A stretch of DNA of 64,000 nt from Halobacillus karajensis. Its GTDB lineage: Bacteria > Bacillota > Bacilli > Bacillales > Halobacillaceae. Location of the stretch: the NCBI RefSeq assembly GCF_900108515.1, contig NZ_FNWW01000002.1:310001-374000 (forward strand), given 5' to 3'. Below are positions 45,558 to 54,328 of this stretch, piece by piece (positions within the stretch are counted from its first letter, which is position 1; every line of letters starts with the position of its first letter). Both the position numbers and the translations under genes were made by a program. A model generated the notes under the pieces. The model worked only from the letters and a program-made list of their open reading frames with translations. It was not told the DNA's origin and ran no database searches.

Positions 45558-47132
45558 TTGCATGTACCACTAATTTTGACAGAGTTTTTAGACAGGGCAG
45601 TTCAGCTGTATGGAGATAAACCTGCCGTCATTGATGACCATCACACATTGACTTATGGTGAGTTGAATGAAAGGGTCAATCAGTTATCGAGAGGGTTACG
45701 ATCTTTAGGAGTCGAGAAAGGTGATAAAGTGGCCTATCTTGCTCCCAATTCCACGGAGATGTTGGAAGGGTTTTATGGTGCTTTTCAGGTTGGTGCCGTA
45801 ATGACTCCATTAAACACGCGGCTAAAACCAGAGGATTACCGTTTTATATTGGAACATAGTGAAAGTAAAGTCCTATTTGTTGATTATACATTGCTGCCTT
45901 TAGTGGAAGAAGTTGTAGACGAAGTCAAAAATATTAATCATGTCATCGTGCACGGGGATGCCTCATCAAATGGCTATGAGGCATGGCTGCGAAAGTTTTC
46001 ACCTCATGCTTTCGCCCGTGAGTCTCTGGAAGAAACCGATATCGCCTCCTTGTTATATACAAGTGGAACCACTGGAAATCCAAAGGGAGTATTATTAAGT
46101 CATCGTTCCAATTATTTACATGCATTATCATCTATGCATCATTTGAAAGTTTCCGACCAGGACACGCTGCTTCACGTCTTGCCTATGTTTCATGTAAATG
46201 GCTGGGGCTCTCCATTTTATTATACAGCCAATGGTGCAACACAGGTGATGCTTAGAAAAACAGATCCTTCATTCATCTTGGAAAAAGTGGAGAAACACCA
46301 GGTATCTGTGTTACATATGGCCCCAACAGTATTAAATATGGTGATAGAATCCTATGAAGCCAAGAAACCCTCCATCGAACAGGACGTCAGAGTCGTCATC
46401 GCAGGATCTGCACCGCCTCCAGCTTTTGTCCGAAAAGTAGAAGAGGGTTTAAATTGGAAATTCATTCAAGTATATGGCATGACAGAAATATCTCCATTGA
46501 TTACTACATCGGAACTGCGTTCAATGGATAGAGAACGCCCCGCTGAAGAGCAATATAAGTTGAAAGCCAAAGCGGGTTACAGCATGATTGGCAGTCAAGT
46601 GAAGGTGGTGGACGATCTGGGGGATGAAGTTCCTCACGATGGCAAAGCGGTGGGGGAAATTGTAACACGATCAAATAATGTAATGGAAGGGTACTTTAAA
46701 AATGAAGAAGCGACAAATGAAGCCATTAGAGAGGGCTGGCTTCATACGGGTGACATGGCGATAGTTGATGAAGGGGGAAATATTGAGATTGTCGATCGAA
46801 AAAAAGACGTTATCATCAGTGGCGGGGAGAATATTTCGTCTATTGAAGTGGAAGCAGTCTTATATGAACACCCCTCCGTTCTTGAAGCCGCTGTTGTAGC
46901 GATCCCTCATGAAAAATGGGGAGAAGTACCCCACGCTGTAGTGGTACTCAGGGAGGAAGAGAGTCTTATGGAAGAAGAGGTCATACGCTTCTGTCGTGAA
47001 AAGCTCGCTCATTTTAAAGCTCCGAAAAGTGTTTCGTTCATTGAGGAATTACCGAAAACAGCATCAGGTAAAATACAGAAGGTTGTCCTTCGTAAAGAGT
47101 TTTGGAAGGAACATAATCGGATGGTTAATTGA
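45558..47132 (+). CDS. Fatty acyl-CoA ligase (AMP-forming)
   Basis: Activates a fatty acid with ATP and CoA. AMP-binding motif LLYTSGTTGNPKGVLLSH, adenine motif YGMTEISPL, hinge GWLHTGDMAIVDEGGNIEIVDRKKD, and the C-terminal catalytic lysine in PKTASGKIQKVVLRKEF. 524 aa, the size of bacterial medium/long-chain ligases. TTG start at 45558 after AAAGGAGAGG. Monocistronic. Chain length specificity is not visible. Confidence 0.92.
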   Translation: MHVPLILTEFLDRAVQLYGDKPAVIDDHHTLTYGELNERVNQLSRGLRSLGVEKGDKVAYLAPNSTEMLEGFYGAFQVGAVMTPLNTRLKPEDYRFILEHSESKVLFVDYTLLPLVEEVVDEVKNINHVIVHGDASSNGYEAWLRKFSPHAFARESLEETDIASLLYTSGTTGNPKGVLLSHRSNYLHALSSMHHLKVSDQDTLLHVLPMFHVNGWGSPFYYTANGATQVMLRKTDPSFILEKVEKHQVSVLHMAPTVLNMVIESYEAKKPSIEQDVRVVIAGSAPPPAFVRKVEEGLNWKFIQVYGMTEISPLITTSELRSMDRERPAEEQYKLKAKAGYSMIGSQVKVVDDLGDEVPHDGKAVGEIVTRSNNVMEGYFKNEEATNEAIREGWLHTGDMAIVDEGGNIEIVDRKKDVIISGGENISSIEVEAVLYEHPSVLEAAVVAIPHEKWGEVPHAVVVLREEESLMEEEVIRFCREKLAHFKAPKSVSFIEELPKTASGKIQKVVLRKEFWKEHNRMVN

Positions 47133-47153
47133 ATATTGAACTTTTTCAAAGGC

Positions 47154-47188
47154 AAAAGAAAGCTTAGATATCTGAGCTTTCTTTTTTG
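47154..47188 (+). terminator. Terminator of the acyl-CoA ligase gene
   Basis: aaaagaaagctta (47154-47166) / tgagctttctttt (47173-47185), then T. Confidence 0.85.
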
Positions 47189-47352
47189 ATTTTATATCTA
47201 TCCATGTTAATATTTTTTCTTAGAGATCTGCTTATTGCAAAGCTTAGTTGTTGGGAAATGTTCGATTAATAAACGATAAATATAATTTTTGTTGTCTCAT
47301 ATAGTTGAGCGGGTACAAAATGTGTGAGGCACGAAAGAAAAGGAGGGTCATC

Positions 47353-47733
47353 ATGTCACTGGCTTTTGTTTTATTAGCGGCGGCAGCTCTATTTTTTGTT
47401 CTATATCGTTATGTACCCGTTGCCCGTGTAAAGAAGATGGACACGTCTGAACTTGTGCAAAAAGATCAGGGCATGGTGGTCACCGTAGATACAAGAGATT
47501 ATCAAACTTCATCACAAGACCAGGTTGGCAATGCTGTCTGCCTTCCGTTAGCATATCTAGGGAGACATCATCAAGATATTCCTGAGCGGTCAATCGTCCT
47601 TGTTTGTTCCGACGAAGTGGAAAAGAATTTAGCTGCACGGTCTTTAAGGAGAAAAGGCTATGAAGTAATCGGTTATAACATCCCGACTCAAAGGAAAGAT
47701 TGTCGGGTGATGCCGTGTATGATAGAAAAATGA
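47353..47733 (+). CDS. Membrane-anchored rhodanese-like protein
   Basis: 126 aa from ATG 47353, which follows AAGGAGGG. One N-terminal helix (LAFVLLAAAALFFVLY) anchors a rhodanese fold: VVTVDTRDYQTS, GNAVCLPLAYLGRH (counterpart of the usual GHI-NIP), and IVLVCSDEVEKNLAARSLRRKGYEV with Cys at the catalytic position. The active-site loop CSDEVEK is not the canonical CRSGxR, so sulfurtransferase activity is uncertain. Two cysteines near the C-terminus (CRVMPC) could form a disulfide. Confidence 0.75.
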   Translation: MSLAFVLLAAAALFFVLYRYVPVARVKKMDTSELVQKDQGMVVTVDTRDYQTSSQDQVGNAVCLPLAYLGRHHQDIPERSIVLVCSDEVEKNLAARSLRRKGYEVIGYNIPTQRKDCRVMPCMIEK

Positions 47734-47749
47734 AGGCCACACAAAAAGC

Positions 47750-47775
47750 GACCAGATTTTCTGGTCTTTTTTTGT
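47750..47775 (+). terminator. Terminator of the rhodanese-like gene
   Basis: gaccaga (47750-47756) / tctggtc (47760-47766), 3-base loop, T-run. Confidence 0.85.
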
Positions 47776-47994
47776 CTGGTTTCATCATCATATGAACATA
47801 AAGAAAGTGATGAAGGAAACCATACATTCACCGTAAGGAAAAAATGCACCTGGGTGGTATTCTGTTGAAAATTCGAATGATTCAGCATAATTTTTCGATG
47901 CCTTCCTGCTCTGTGGGTTATTTTACCGTGACGCTTCTAGCATAAGGTCTGAGTTTTTCCTGCAAACTAAGGAAAAAGCGAAAGGGTGCTTCCA

Positions 47995-48750
47995 TTGAAG
48001 AACCTTACTGCCTGTGTCCTGTTAATAGTGATCTTTGCACTGCTCCTTACCGTAAGCGCTTACGGTGCTGATCACCCGCGACATTATTATGAAGAACAAG
48101 GGACAGCCATTTGGGATGTACCTATACCATCAAAATATATAGCCCTTACCTTTGATGATGGCCCTAGTACAGAGTATACACCTGAAATATTAAATATATT
48201 AGAGGAACATGAAGCAAAAGCTACATTCTTCGTGGTCGGCTCGAGGGCTCAAGAGAATCCTTCTATTATTAAATCCATGGTAGACAACGGACATGAACTA
48301 GCCAACCATAGTTTTCATCACCCGGATTTTACCGGAATTTCAAAAGAAGAATTAATTCATGAAATGGACAACACTTCAGAAGTGCTTGAAAATTTAACAG
48401 GTGCTCCACCGAGATTATTTCGGCCTCCTGGCGGCGTGTACAATGATATTATTGTGAATACGGCTAATGAAGAGGGGTATATGGTCGTGATGTGGTCCTG
48501 GCATCAGGATACAAGAGATTGGAAAAGTCCTGGTGTCCAAAATATTGTAAAAACTGTATTAAACAATGCCCGTAATGGAGATATTTTTCTATTCCATGAT
48601 TTTGGAGGGGATCGGTCTCAGACTGTAAAAGCTCTTCAACAGATTTTGCCTAAGTTAAGAAAAGAAGGATATGAATTCGTCACAGTCTCCGAGCTCCTGC
48701 AAAAACACACGAAATATAACCTTTTCCATGGGGGCAACGGCGTGGAATAA
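47995..48750 (+). CDS. Polysaccharide deacetylase (NodB domain), secreted
   Basis: 251 aa from TTG 47995, which follows AAAGGGTG; GTG 47986 is inside the ribosome site. Residues 1-23 form a signal peptide ending at SAYGA. NodB domain motifs: LTFDDGPSTEYT (catalytic and metal Asp), HSFHHP (metal His pair), RLFRPPGGVYN and LFHDFGG. Acts outside the cell on N-acetylated glycans; resembles PdaB/chitooligosaccharide deacetylases. Substrate could be peptidoglycan or chitin fragments. Confidence 0.9.
   Translation: MKNLTACVLLIVIFALLLTVSAYGADHPRHYYEEQGTAIWDVPIPSKYIALTFDDGPSTEYTPEILNILEEHEAKATFFVVGSRAQENPSIIKSMVDNGHELANHSFHHPDFTGISKEELIHEMDNTSEVLENLTGAPPRLFRPPGGVYNDIIVNTANEEGYMVVMWSWHQDTRDWKSPGVQNIVKTVLNNARNGDIFLFHDFGGDRSQTVKALQQILPKLRKEGYEFVTVSELLQKHTKYNLFHGGNGVE
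48049..48066. promoter_or_regulatory. 18-base perfect palindrome inside the deacetylase gene, cre-like
   Basis: ACCGTAAGCGCTTACGGT reads the same on both strands. Its centre GTAAGCGCTTAC equals the centre of a CcpA cre site, with the outer T/A replaced by C/G. It lies 55-72 bases after the start codon, where an intragenic cre can block elongation. It may also be chance. Confidence 0.4.
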
Positions 48751-48813
48751 ACTTCAAGAGAGATAGAGATCGTCGTAGATTGTCTTTCCGAAAGAGATGA
48801 TATAGAAATGGAC

Positions 48814-48843
48814 AAATCCTGAGGCAATCACCTCAGGATTTTG
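48814..48843. terminator. Bidirectional terminator
   Basis: Perfect 11-base arms aaatcctgagg (48814-48824) / cctcaggattt (48831-48841), between the deacetylase gene and the convergent small gene. Confidence 0.8.
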
Positions 48844-48847
48844 ATGT

Positions 48848-48988
48848 TTATGAATTAGCTCCAGGCCCTTGTTTTGGCCGGTTTCTGTTTGTCCGGTGGC
48901 CGATTTCTTCTTCAATTGGCAAACTTTCTTTCGGTGTTTTGTTATTATTTCTCGCCGCATTCATTTGTGATGTTCGTTTACCCATCAT
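48848..48988 (-). CDS. Small Asn/Arg-rich protein, spore-protein-like
   Basis: 46 aa, hydrophilic and basic: MMGKRTSQMNAARNNNK at the start, an acidic LPIEEEIGHR in the centre and NRPKQGPGANS at the end. A perfect AAAGGAGGG precedes tandem ATGs at 48988 and 48985, and a terminator follows the stop directly, so it is very probably real. Composition resembles minor small acid-soluble spore proteins, but I recognise no family. Confidence 0.6.
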   Translation of the reverse strand: MMGKRTSQMNAARNNNKTPKESLPIEEEIGHRTNRNRPKQGPGANS

Positions 48989-49250
48989 TATCACCCTCCT
49001 TTTATGGAGATAGTGTGTTTATAATAGCCGAGAGATAGCCGAGGGAATTTTTACATGTTTTGAGATAGATGTTGAATCAATAAAATATGGAGGTCTTTTT
49101 AGGGGGATTGGGTGGGGAAGTTAAATAGGAGTAGTAAAAATTATGTGCCCATTCTAACGCCCCTCCCCGGGAGGTCTCAAGTCGATCCTCTTTATAGTAA
49201 AAAGTCACCTTGAGGTTCAACTTGAGTTTTTCAGGGAATTGGGGACTTGT

Positions 49251-50252
49251 TTATTCTTCATTCATAATTTCAGAAACAATTTCATAAGAGTGCAAACGGG
49301 CATTATGATCATAAATTTGTGAGATGACCATCATTTCATCCGCCAATGTCTCCTTTTGGAAGTTCTCAAGTTTGTTTTTTACTGTTTCTTTACTTCCGAT
49401 GATCGAAGCACCGAGTTGTTGCATCAGGGCTGCTTTTTCTTGAGAGGTCCATACTTCATCCATATTATCAACAGGTGGTTGAAGCAAGTGATTCGTATTA
49501 CGCACAAGGTTTAGGAACTGTTGTTGCAAAGATGTTGCGAGTCGCTCAGCTTCTTCATCTGTATCTGCAGCAATGACGTTTACTCCGACCATGACATAAG
49601 GTTCTTTCAGTGTTTCAGACGGCTGGAAGCTAGACCGGTACAAATTCAATGCCCCATGTGTATGATTCGGAGAAAAATGGCTTGCAAAAGAAAATGGTAG
49701 TCCAAGTTGCCCGGCAAGTTGAGCGCTGAAGCCACTGGAGCCAAGCAGCCAGATGGGGATATTCAATCCTTCCCCTGGAATGGCATGAATAGGATGCTCC
49801 CCGGCAAAATAGCCGCGTAATTCATCCAGCATATTAGGAAATTCATTCGGATCTGAATCCAGATTCCTTCTAAGAGCTCGGGCTGTCATTCCATCGGTTC
49901 CCGGGGCTCGTCCAAGCCCGAGATCGATCCGTCCGGGAAAGAGGGTTTCAAGGGTGCCGAATTGTTCAGCAACGACAAGTGGTGCGTGATTGGGCAGCAT
50001 GACACCGCCAGAGCCGACACGAATAGATTCCGTATGGTGCAGAACATGACTAATAGCGACAGATGTTGCTGAACTTGCAATGAAAGGCATGTTATGATGT
50101 TCAGCCATCCAGTATCTTGTATACCCCCATTGTTCTACTTTTTGAGCCAGATCAACTGTATTGCGGAAGGAGTCCGCAGGTGTACCACCTTCGATGACTG
50201 GAGCGAGGTCCAGTACCGAAAATTTTGTGTTTTCTAATCCAGGTGCTGCCAT
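49251..50252 (-). CDS. LLM class flavin-dependent oxidoreductase
   Basis: Bacterial-luciferase-fold protein, 333 aa, of the single-component YceB/YtmO-like group: [38 protein letters not shown] segment, [35 protein letters not shown]- or F420-like cofactor binding is expected; in Bacilli FMN is most likely. Monocistronic minus-strand gene, ATG start. Substrate unknown. Confidence 0.9.
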   Translation of the reverse strand: MAAPGLENTKFSVLDLAPVIEGGTPADSFRNTVDLAQKVEQWGYTRYWMAEHHNMPFIASSATSVAISHVLHHTESIRVGSGGVMLPNHAPLVVAEQFGTLETLFPGRIDLGLGRAPGTDGMTARALRRNLDSDPNEFPNMLDELRGYFAGEHPIHAIPGEGLNIPIWLLGSSGFSAQLAGQLGLPFSFASHFSPNHTHGALNLYRSSFQPSETLKEPYVMVGVNVIAADTDEEAERLATSLQQQFLNLVRNTNHLLQPPVDNMDEVWTSQEKAALMQQLGASIIGSKETVKNKLENFQKETLADEMMVISQIYDHNARLHSYEIVSEIMNEE

Positions 50253-50570
50253 AGTAAAACCTCATTTCTTTTAACATTACAACTATACAGGGGAGAAGGT
50301 GGTTCTCAGTTTCCTTTAAAGTAAAGGTACTTCTTGATCCCCTTAAAATATAACTTTATCTTAACAATTTTATTTCGAGCCTCAAAATAATTTGTCTTAA
50401 AAATTTTCCCTTTTTGTAACGTAACTTTTGAAAGGGGAAGAAACGGAAATCTGCTGGTGTTCCTTAGTATGTGTCATGATTTTCTGTTTACGACGATATA
50501 ATAGTTACAGTAATTTTATTAACCGTTACATCTATATACAAGCTCCTCACCTTTTTGAAGGAGGTTTTAG
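50253..50570. promoter_or_regulatory. Leader and promoter region of the DUF1538-PII operon
   Basis: 318 bases between divergent genes. TATAAT at 50497-50502 is a good -10 about 70 bases ahead of the first start codon; only weak -35 candidates (around 50472-50478) are seen. Short repeats GTAACGTAAC (about 50417-50426) occur upstream. No NtrC, GlnR/TnrA (TGTNAN7TNACA) or riboswitch motif was recognised. Confidence 0.4.
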
Positions 50571-51263
50571 ATGGATAATATTAAAGACACGGTGTTGGAA
50601 GTCATCCTTTCCATTCTCCCCATCACGATAGTCATCACCATTCTTCAATTTACATTGATTTGGCTTCCTTTGGATATGTTTATTCAATTTCTTATTGGTG
50701 TACTCCTTGTCGGATCCGGTCTGATTCTTTTTCTACTTGGAGTGAATATTGGGCTCCTGCCGGTAGGAGAAATGATAGGTTCTTCATTATCTAAGACAAA
50801 AAGAGTTTGGGTGATCATTTTTTTTGGATTCCTGCTTGGACTTGTTGTGACAGTTGCAGAACCGGACGTTCGTGTTCTCTCCTCTCAAATTAATCAGGTG
50901 TCAGGAGGGCGTATACCAAAGGATATCCTTATTTTGTCTGTAGCTTTAGGGGTGGGAGGGTTCGTGGCTCTGGCTATGTTTCGGATCATTTTCAGTATTA
51001 ATATCGTATATCTTCTTGCAGGGGGATATGCACTAGTCTTTATTCTTGCTGCTTTCACCCCATCTGTATTCGTGCCGATTTCTTTTGACTCCGGTGGGGT
51101 CACAACTGGTCCCCTAACCGTGCCTTTTATTCTGTCCTTAGGCGTAGGGGCAGCTTCGGTAATGCGCGGAAAATCATCATCAAGTGATGGCTTCGGACTT
51201 GTGGCTTTAGCATCGATCGGCCCCATATTAGCTGTTCTCCTTCTGGGTGTGATTTACGGGTGA
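50571..51263 (+). CDS. DUF1538 integral membrane protein A
   Basis: 230 aa, about six to seven membrane helices (first VILSILPITIVITILQFTLIWL). DUF1538 signatures are EPDVRVL (97-103) followed by SSQINQVSGG, FDSGGVTTGP (172-181) in a membrane re-entry-like stretch, and DGFGLVALASIGPI (206-219). AAGGAGG before ATG. The stop overlaps the GTG of the second DUF1538 gene (GTGA), so both are coupled. Each protein carries one repeat; many DUF1538 proteins have two in one chain. Conserved acidic residues in membrane segments suggest ion or small-solute transport (inference). Confidence 0.87.
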   Translation: MDNIKDTVLEVILSILPITIVITILQFTLIWLPLDMFIQFLIGVLLVGSGLILFLLGVNIGLLPVGEMIGSSLSKTKRVWVIIFFGFLLGLVVTVAEPDVRVLSSQINQVSGGRIPKDILILSVALGVGGFVALAMFRIIFSINIVYLLAGGYALVFILAAFTPSVFVPISFDSGGVTTGPLTVPFILSLGVGAASVMRGKSSSSDGFGLVALASIGPILAVLLLGVIYG

Positions 51264-52030
51264 ATATTAAAATATTTGAAGGTTTCTGGGGGGTTTTGTT
51301 GGATGTGGCTATGGCTCTTATTCCACTTTTTTTCTTATTCCTCATTTTCCAATTTATCTTTCTTAAACTCCCGTGGGCGAAGTTACAAGATATTTTAATC
51401 GGTTTTACTCTCACCTATTTTGGACTGGCCCTTTTTTTACAAGGTGTTCATATCGGTTTTTTACCAGCAGGGGCACTGATGGGGGAGGAGCTCGGAAGCC
51501 TTCATCATCTTTGGTTGTTGATTCCAATCGGTTTTGTGCTCGGATTTGTAGCTGTATATGCAGAACCCGCGGTGAGTGTTCTTACTCATCAGGTGGAAAG
51601 GGTATCTGGTGGTTATATTCCTAATAAAGTCCTGCTCTATACCTTATCTGTAGGGGTCGGACTTTCTATTGCTATTTCTATGATACGAATCCTCCTCGGC
51701 ATCCCCCTTTGGTACTTTATTGTTCCTGGCTATATCTTCGTTTTAATCATCGTTAGATTTTCAACAAAAACTTTTACATCGATCGCTTTTGATTCAGGTG
51801 GTGTGGCCACAGGTCCAATGACGGCCACCTTTATCTTAGCTCTCTTTGTGGGGATCTCATCTGTTATAGAGGGACGGGATCCATTAGTAGATGGTTTTGG
51901 TATGGTAGCCCTTGTAGCGTTAGCCCCGATTTTATCCGTACTTACCCTCGGCATTATATATAGAAGAAAGGAGCAGGAGCAATATGATAAAGACCAAACC
52001 CGGACAAAAGCTCATCATAACCATCGTTAA
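51260..52030 (+). CDS. DUF1538 integral membrane protein B
   Basis: 256 aa, homologous along its length to protein A: EPAVSVL (102-108), SGGYIPNK, FDSGGVATGP (177-186), DGFGMVALVALAPI (211-224). Same helix pattern, plus a charged cytosolic tail of about 20 residues (RRKEQEQYDKDQTRTK) containing a His-rich end. GTG start overlaps the stop of A by four bases. A and B are probably two halves of a pseudo-symmetric transporter. Its last 47 bases overlap the PII-like gene. Confidence 0.87.
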   Translation: MNIKIFEGFWGVLLDVAMALIPLFFLFLIFQFIFLKLPWAKLQDILIGFTLTYFGLALFLQGVHIGFLPAGALMGEELGSLHHLWLLIPIGFVLGFVAVYAEPAVSVLTHQVERVSGGYIPNKVLLYTLSVGVGLSIAISMIRILLGIPLWYFIVPGYIFVLIIVRFSTKTFTSIAFDSGGVATGPMTATFILALFVGISSVIEGRDPLVDGFGMVALVALAPILSVLTLGIIYRRKEQEQYDKDQTRTKAHHNHR

Positions 52031-52712
52031 AAAAGAAAAAGCAAAAAGAGTCATTCATGCTTCCACATTAGCGGGAGCACAGGGGGGGACAACTTTTTTT
52101 GGAAAAGGGTTTCGAATGGATGAAAAAAAACGGTTCCTGGGAATTCCGGTAGAAAGAGAGCGGGAAGTCATATTGACGCTTGTTTCCGATTCCATATATG
52201 CACGAGTAATGAATGCAATCACAAAGGCAGTAAAATTGAATAGACCGAGACACGGCATCGGTTTTGTTATTGATACGAAGAATGTAAGCGGCATCAACCA
52301 TTTGATTGGTTTAGGGTTGGAGTCTATGCAAAATGAGAGTAAGGAAGGGATGCCATTGAAAAAGCAATCACTGTCTTATGATTTAATCGTGACAATTGTG
52401 AATAAAGGAGATGCAGAAAAAGTCGTCGATGCCTCTAGAGAGGCTGGTGCAGAAGGAGGGACAATCATAACGGGTCGGGGGACCGGGATACATGAAAAAG
52501 CAAAACTCTTTAATATTTTGATCGAACCAGAAAAAGAAGCGGTCTTGACACTAATCGTGAAGAAGAAGTGTAATCAAGTACTAAAGGCGATCGAGCAAGG
52601 AGCTAGATTGGATGAGCCGGGCCGGGGGATTGCCTTTGTTTTGAATGTAGAAGAGACGGTTGGCATTAATCATATACTAAATAATCAAATGAAAGATGAT
52701 ATGAAGGAGTAG
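51984..52712 (+). CDS. Tandem-duplicated PII-like regulator
   Basis: 242 aa with two PII-fold domains. Domain 1 (about 1-112): KLIITIVKKEKAKRVIHAS, GAQGGTTFFGKG (31-42), RHGIGFVIDTKNVSGI (89-104). Domain 2 (about 131-232): DLIVTIVNKGDAEKVVDAS, GAEGGTIITGRG (155-166), GRGIAFVLNVEETVGI (213-228). The T-loop is short and lacks the YRG uridylylation Tyr. AAAGGAG before ATG 51984, which lies inside the DUF1538 B gene. PII proteins bind adenine nucleotides and gate transporters, so this one probably controls A/B. Confidence 0.87.
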   Translation: MIKTKPGQKLIITIVKKEKAKRVIHASTLAGAQGGTTFFGKGFRMDEKKRFLGIPVEREREVILTLVSDSIYARVMNAITKAVKLNRPRHGIGFVIDTKNVSGINHLIGLGLESMQNESKEGMPLKKQSLSYDLIVTIVNKGDAEKVVDASREAGAEGGTIITGRGTGIHEKAKLFNILIEPEKEAVLTLIVKKKCNQVLKAIEQGARLDEPGRGIAFVLNVEETVGINHILNNQMKDDMKE

Positions 52713-52922
52713 TCGCCTTCAACAGGTTTACTTTAAGAATAGGAGCCCCTTTTTGATGTTCCAAGGGAAGTTTCTGGAATTGAAGAAGGGGCACCATTAC
52801 TGGAGTCGTCGCTTTTATACCGCTTTTTCATAAAAGTTATTTATTCAAGCTGAATACTCAAAAGGGATGTTGGGATGGAAATGTAGGAAGCGGAATATCT
52901 CCAAAGAGAAAGGGGACTGCAG

Positions 52923-53318
52923 ATGAGACGCTTGTTTATTCTAATTATAAGTGTGTTGGCCATTCTCCCTGGATGTTCTTCGAATAAAGATAAACTGATT
53001 AATGAGTTGAAATCAGAAAGAGAAGACAGATACAGTGTCCTTGCATTTAAAAGTGAAGAGGTTTCGGAAGAAAAATTTCAAGCGGAAATCAATCAAACCT
53101 TTAACGATCCGGAAATATGGGAGAACAAACTGTACGCTTTTGAAGTCTTTGTTACGATTCCAACAGAACCCTATAATTATAAGAAACTATTGGAAATCGA
53201 AGAACTCCCTCAATATATAGTGCTTGATACAGAAGAAATCGTCTTTCGATCTAATGATATAGAAGAATTAGAAAGTTTCTTGCTTGGTGATGAGTATTCA
53301 GCTCATGACCATCATTAA
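52923..53318 (+). CDS. Lipoprotein of unknown function
   Basis: 131 aa. Signal sequence with lipobox LPGC (Cys18), so it is lipid-anchored on the outer face of the membrane. The mature part is acidic, ending EEYSAHDHH-like His-rich tail. No domain recognised. The ATG follows AAAGGGGACTGCAG, a moderate site. Own unit, terminated by a hairpin. Confidence 0.75.
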   Translation: MRRLFILIISVLAILPGCSSNKDKLINELKSEREDRYSVLAFKSEEVSEEKFQAEINQTFNDPEIWENKLYAFEVFVTIPTEPYNYKKLLEIEELPQYIVLDTEEIVFRSNDIEELESFLLGDEYSAHDHH

Positions 53319-53322
53319 AAAA

Positions 53323-53345
53323 GCGGAAGATATGAACTTCCGCCC
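53323..53345 (+). terminator. Terminator of the lipoprotein gene
   Basis: gcggaag (53323-53329) / cttccgc (53337-53343) preceded by A-run; T-run is short. Confidence 0.65.
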
Positions 53346-53526
53346 TGTTTCAATTCACATGTTAAATATTATGAAAAAGGTCTTCTTCGTGAACATGATT
53401 CGAGATTTTGAATAAATCTAAGGGAATAATGGTAGGTTCCCGGAGTTTAAACCGGTAAAATAAAAGGATTCCTGTGCTGATCATTCAAGATAGGAAGCAT
53501 TAAGAGATTTTAATAGAACTCATCAC

Positions 53527-53712
53527 TTAAAAAGATTTTGTGTGTTTAGGGTCGTGCGATTTTTTTCCTGCTCCTTCAGAACGGTATATTTCTTCGAAAG
53601 TCTCTTTACTTTCATTTGCCATATTGACATGGGGCTGGCTTTTTCTTTTCCGATCAAAGTAAATGGAAAGAGCAATTAACCCAGCAGGAATAAGCAGCAA
53701 TAGCCATAACAT
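53527..53712 (-). CDS. Small single-pass membrane protein
   Basis: 61 aa. N-terminal helix LWLLLLIPAGLIALSIYF, then a basic stop-transfer DRKRKSQPH and a hydrophilic tail. AAGGAGGTACTTCCC before ATG is a textbook ribosome site. No family recognised. Stands alone; function unknown. Confidence 0.7.
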   Translation of the reverse strand: MLWLLLLIPAGLIALSIYFDRKRKSQPHVNMANESKETFEEIYRSEGAGKKSHDPKHTKSF

Positions 53713-53973
53713 GGGAAGTACCTCCTTATGGTTTTGGCTTATATATATCCTATTCCCGTTTTTATTTTATTTATTCCGATAAAAATAAACGGATCAATAC
53801 AACCGCTAGATTATACTATTATCTAAAGCAGATTCGATGACACGCTCCCTGTTTTACTTTAGTCCAGCTTACGGCTGCCCTAACAAGCCAGAATATTCAA
53901 CGAAAGGATTCCTTTTTTTAGTATCTGCTGCATAGGATGCTTGTACATAAACTTATAGGTGGAGGTCAGCGGA

Positions 53974-54291
53974 ATGAAAAAAATTTATTCAGTCTTGGTC
54001 CTTTTCGCTATCTTTGTTGTTATTGGGTACATGGATTCACCGAATCAAAAACCAGAGGACTCTATTCACTATCCTTTAAGTACGGATGAAAAAGAAAAGG
54101 AAACGGTAGCCGTGGAAGGAAATTCTGCATTTACGACAATGGAGTTGGAGCTCGTTCAAGAAGGGACAAAAATGGTGGATGGGGCTAAGGTGGAGGCCTA
54201 TCGCGAATATGAAATATATAAAAATTCTGATGGGAAAGTGATTAAGAAAGTGCCGACCGATCACTATCAATATTTAAAGTACAAAGACTGA
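53974..54291 (+). CDS. Small exported or anchored protein
   Basis: 105 aa from ATG 53974 (GGTGGAGG site). N-terminal KKIYSVLVLFAIFVVIGYM is a signal anchor without a lipobox cysteine. The remainder is a small soluble domain ending KVPTDHYQYLKYKD. Not recognised. Convergent with a GNAT gene over a shared terminator. Confidence 0.68.
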   Translation: MKKIYSVLVLFAIFVVIGYMDSPNQKPEDSIHYPLSTDEKEKETVAVEGNSAFTTMELELVQEGTKMVDGAKVEAYREYEIYKNSDGKVIKKVPTDHYQYLKYKD

Positions 54292-54326
54292 AAAAGGACA
54301 CTACTGTAATCTGTAGTGTCCTTTTT
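54291..54326. terminator. Bidirectional terminator
   Basis: aaaaaggacacta (54291-54303) / tagtgtccttttt (54314-54326), extended by one more pair. Confidence 0.9.
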
Positions 54327-54328
54327 CG

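Noticed and set aside
49141..49250. ctcaagt...acttgag inverted repeat behind the LLM gene
   Set aside because: Arms are only seven bases with a long loop and no T-run on either strand; not reported as a terminator.
50894..51226. 110-codon minus-strand frame opposite the first DUF1538 gene
   Set aside because: Mirrors the repetitive codon pattern of the membrane protein; no start site.
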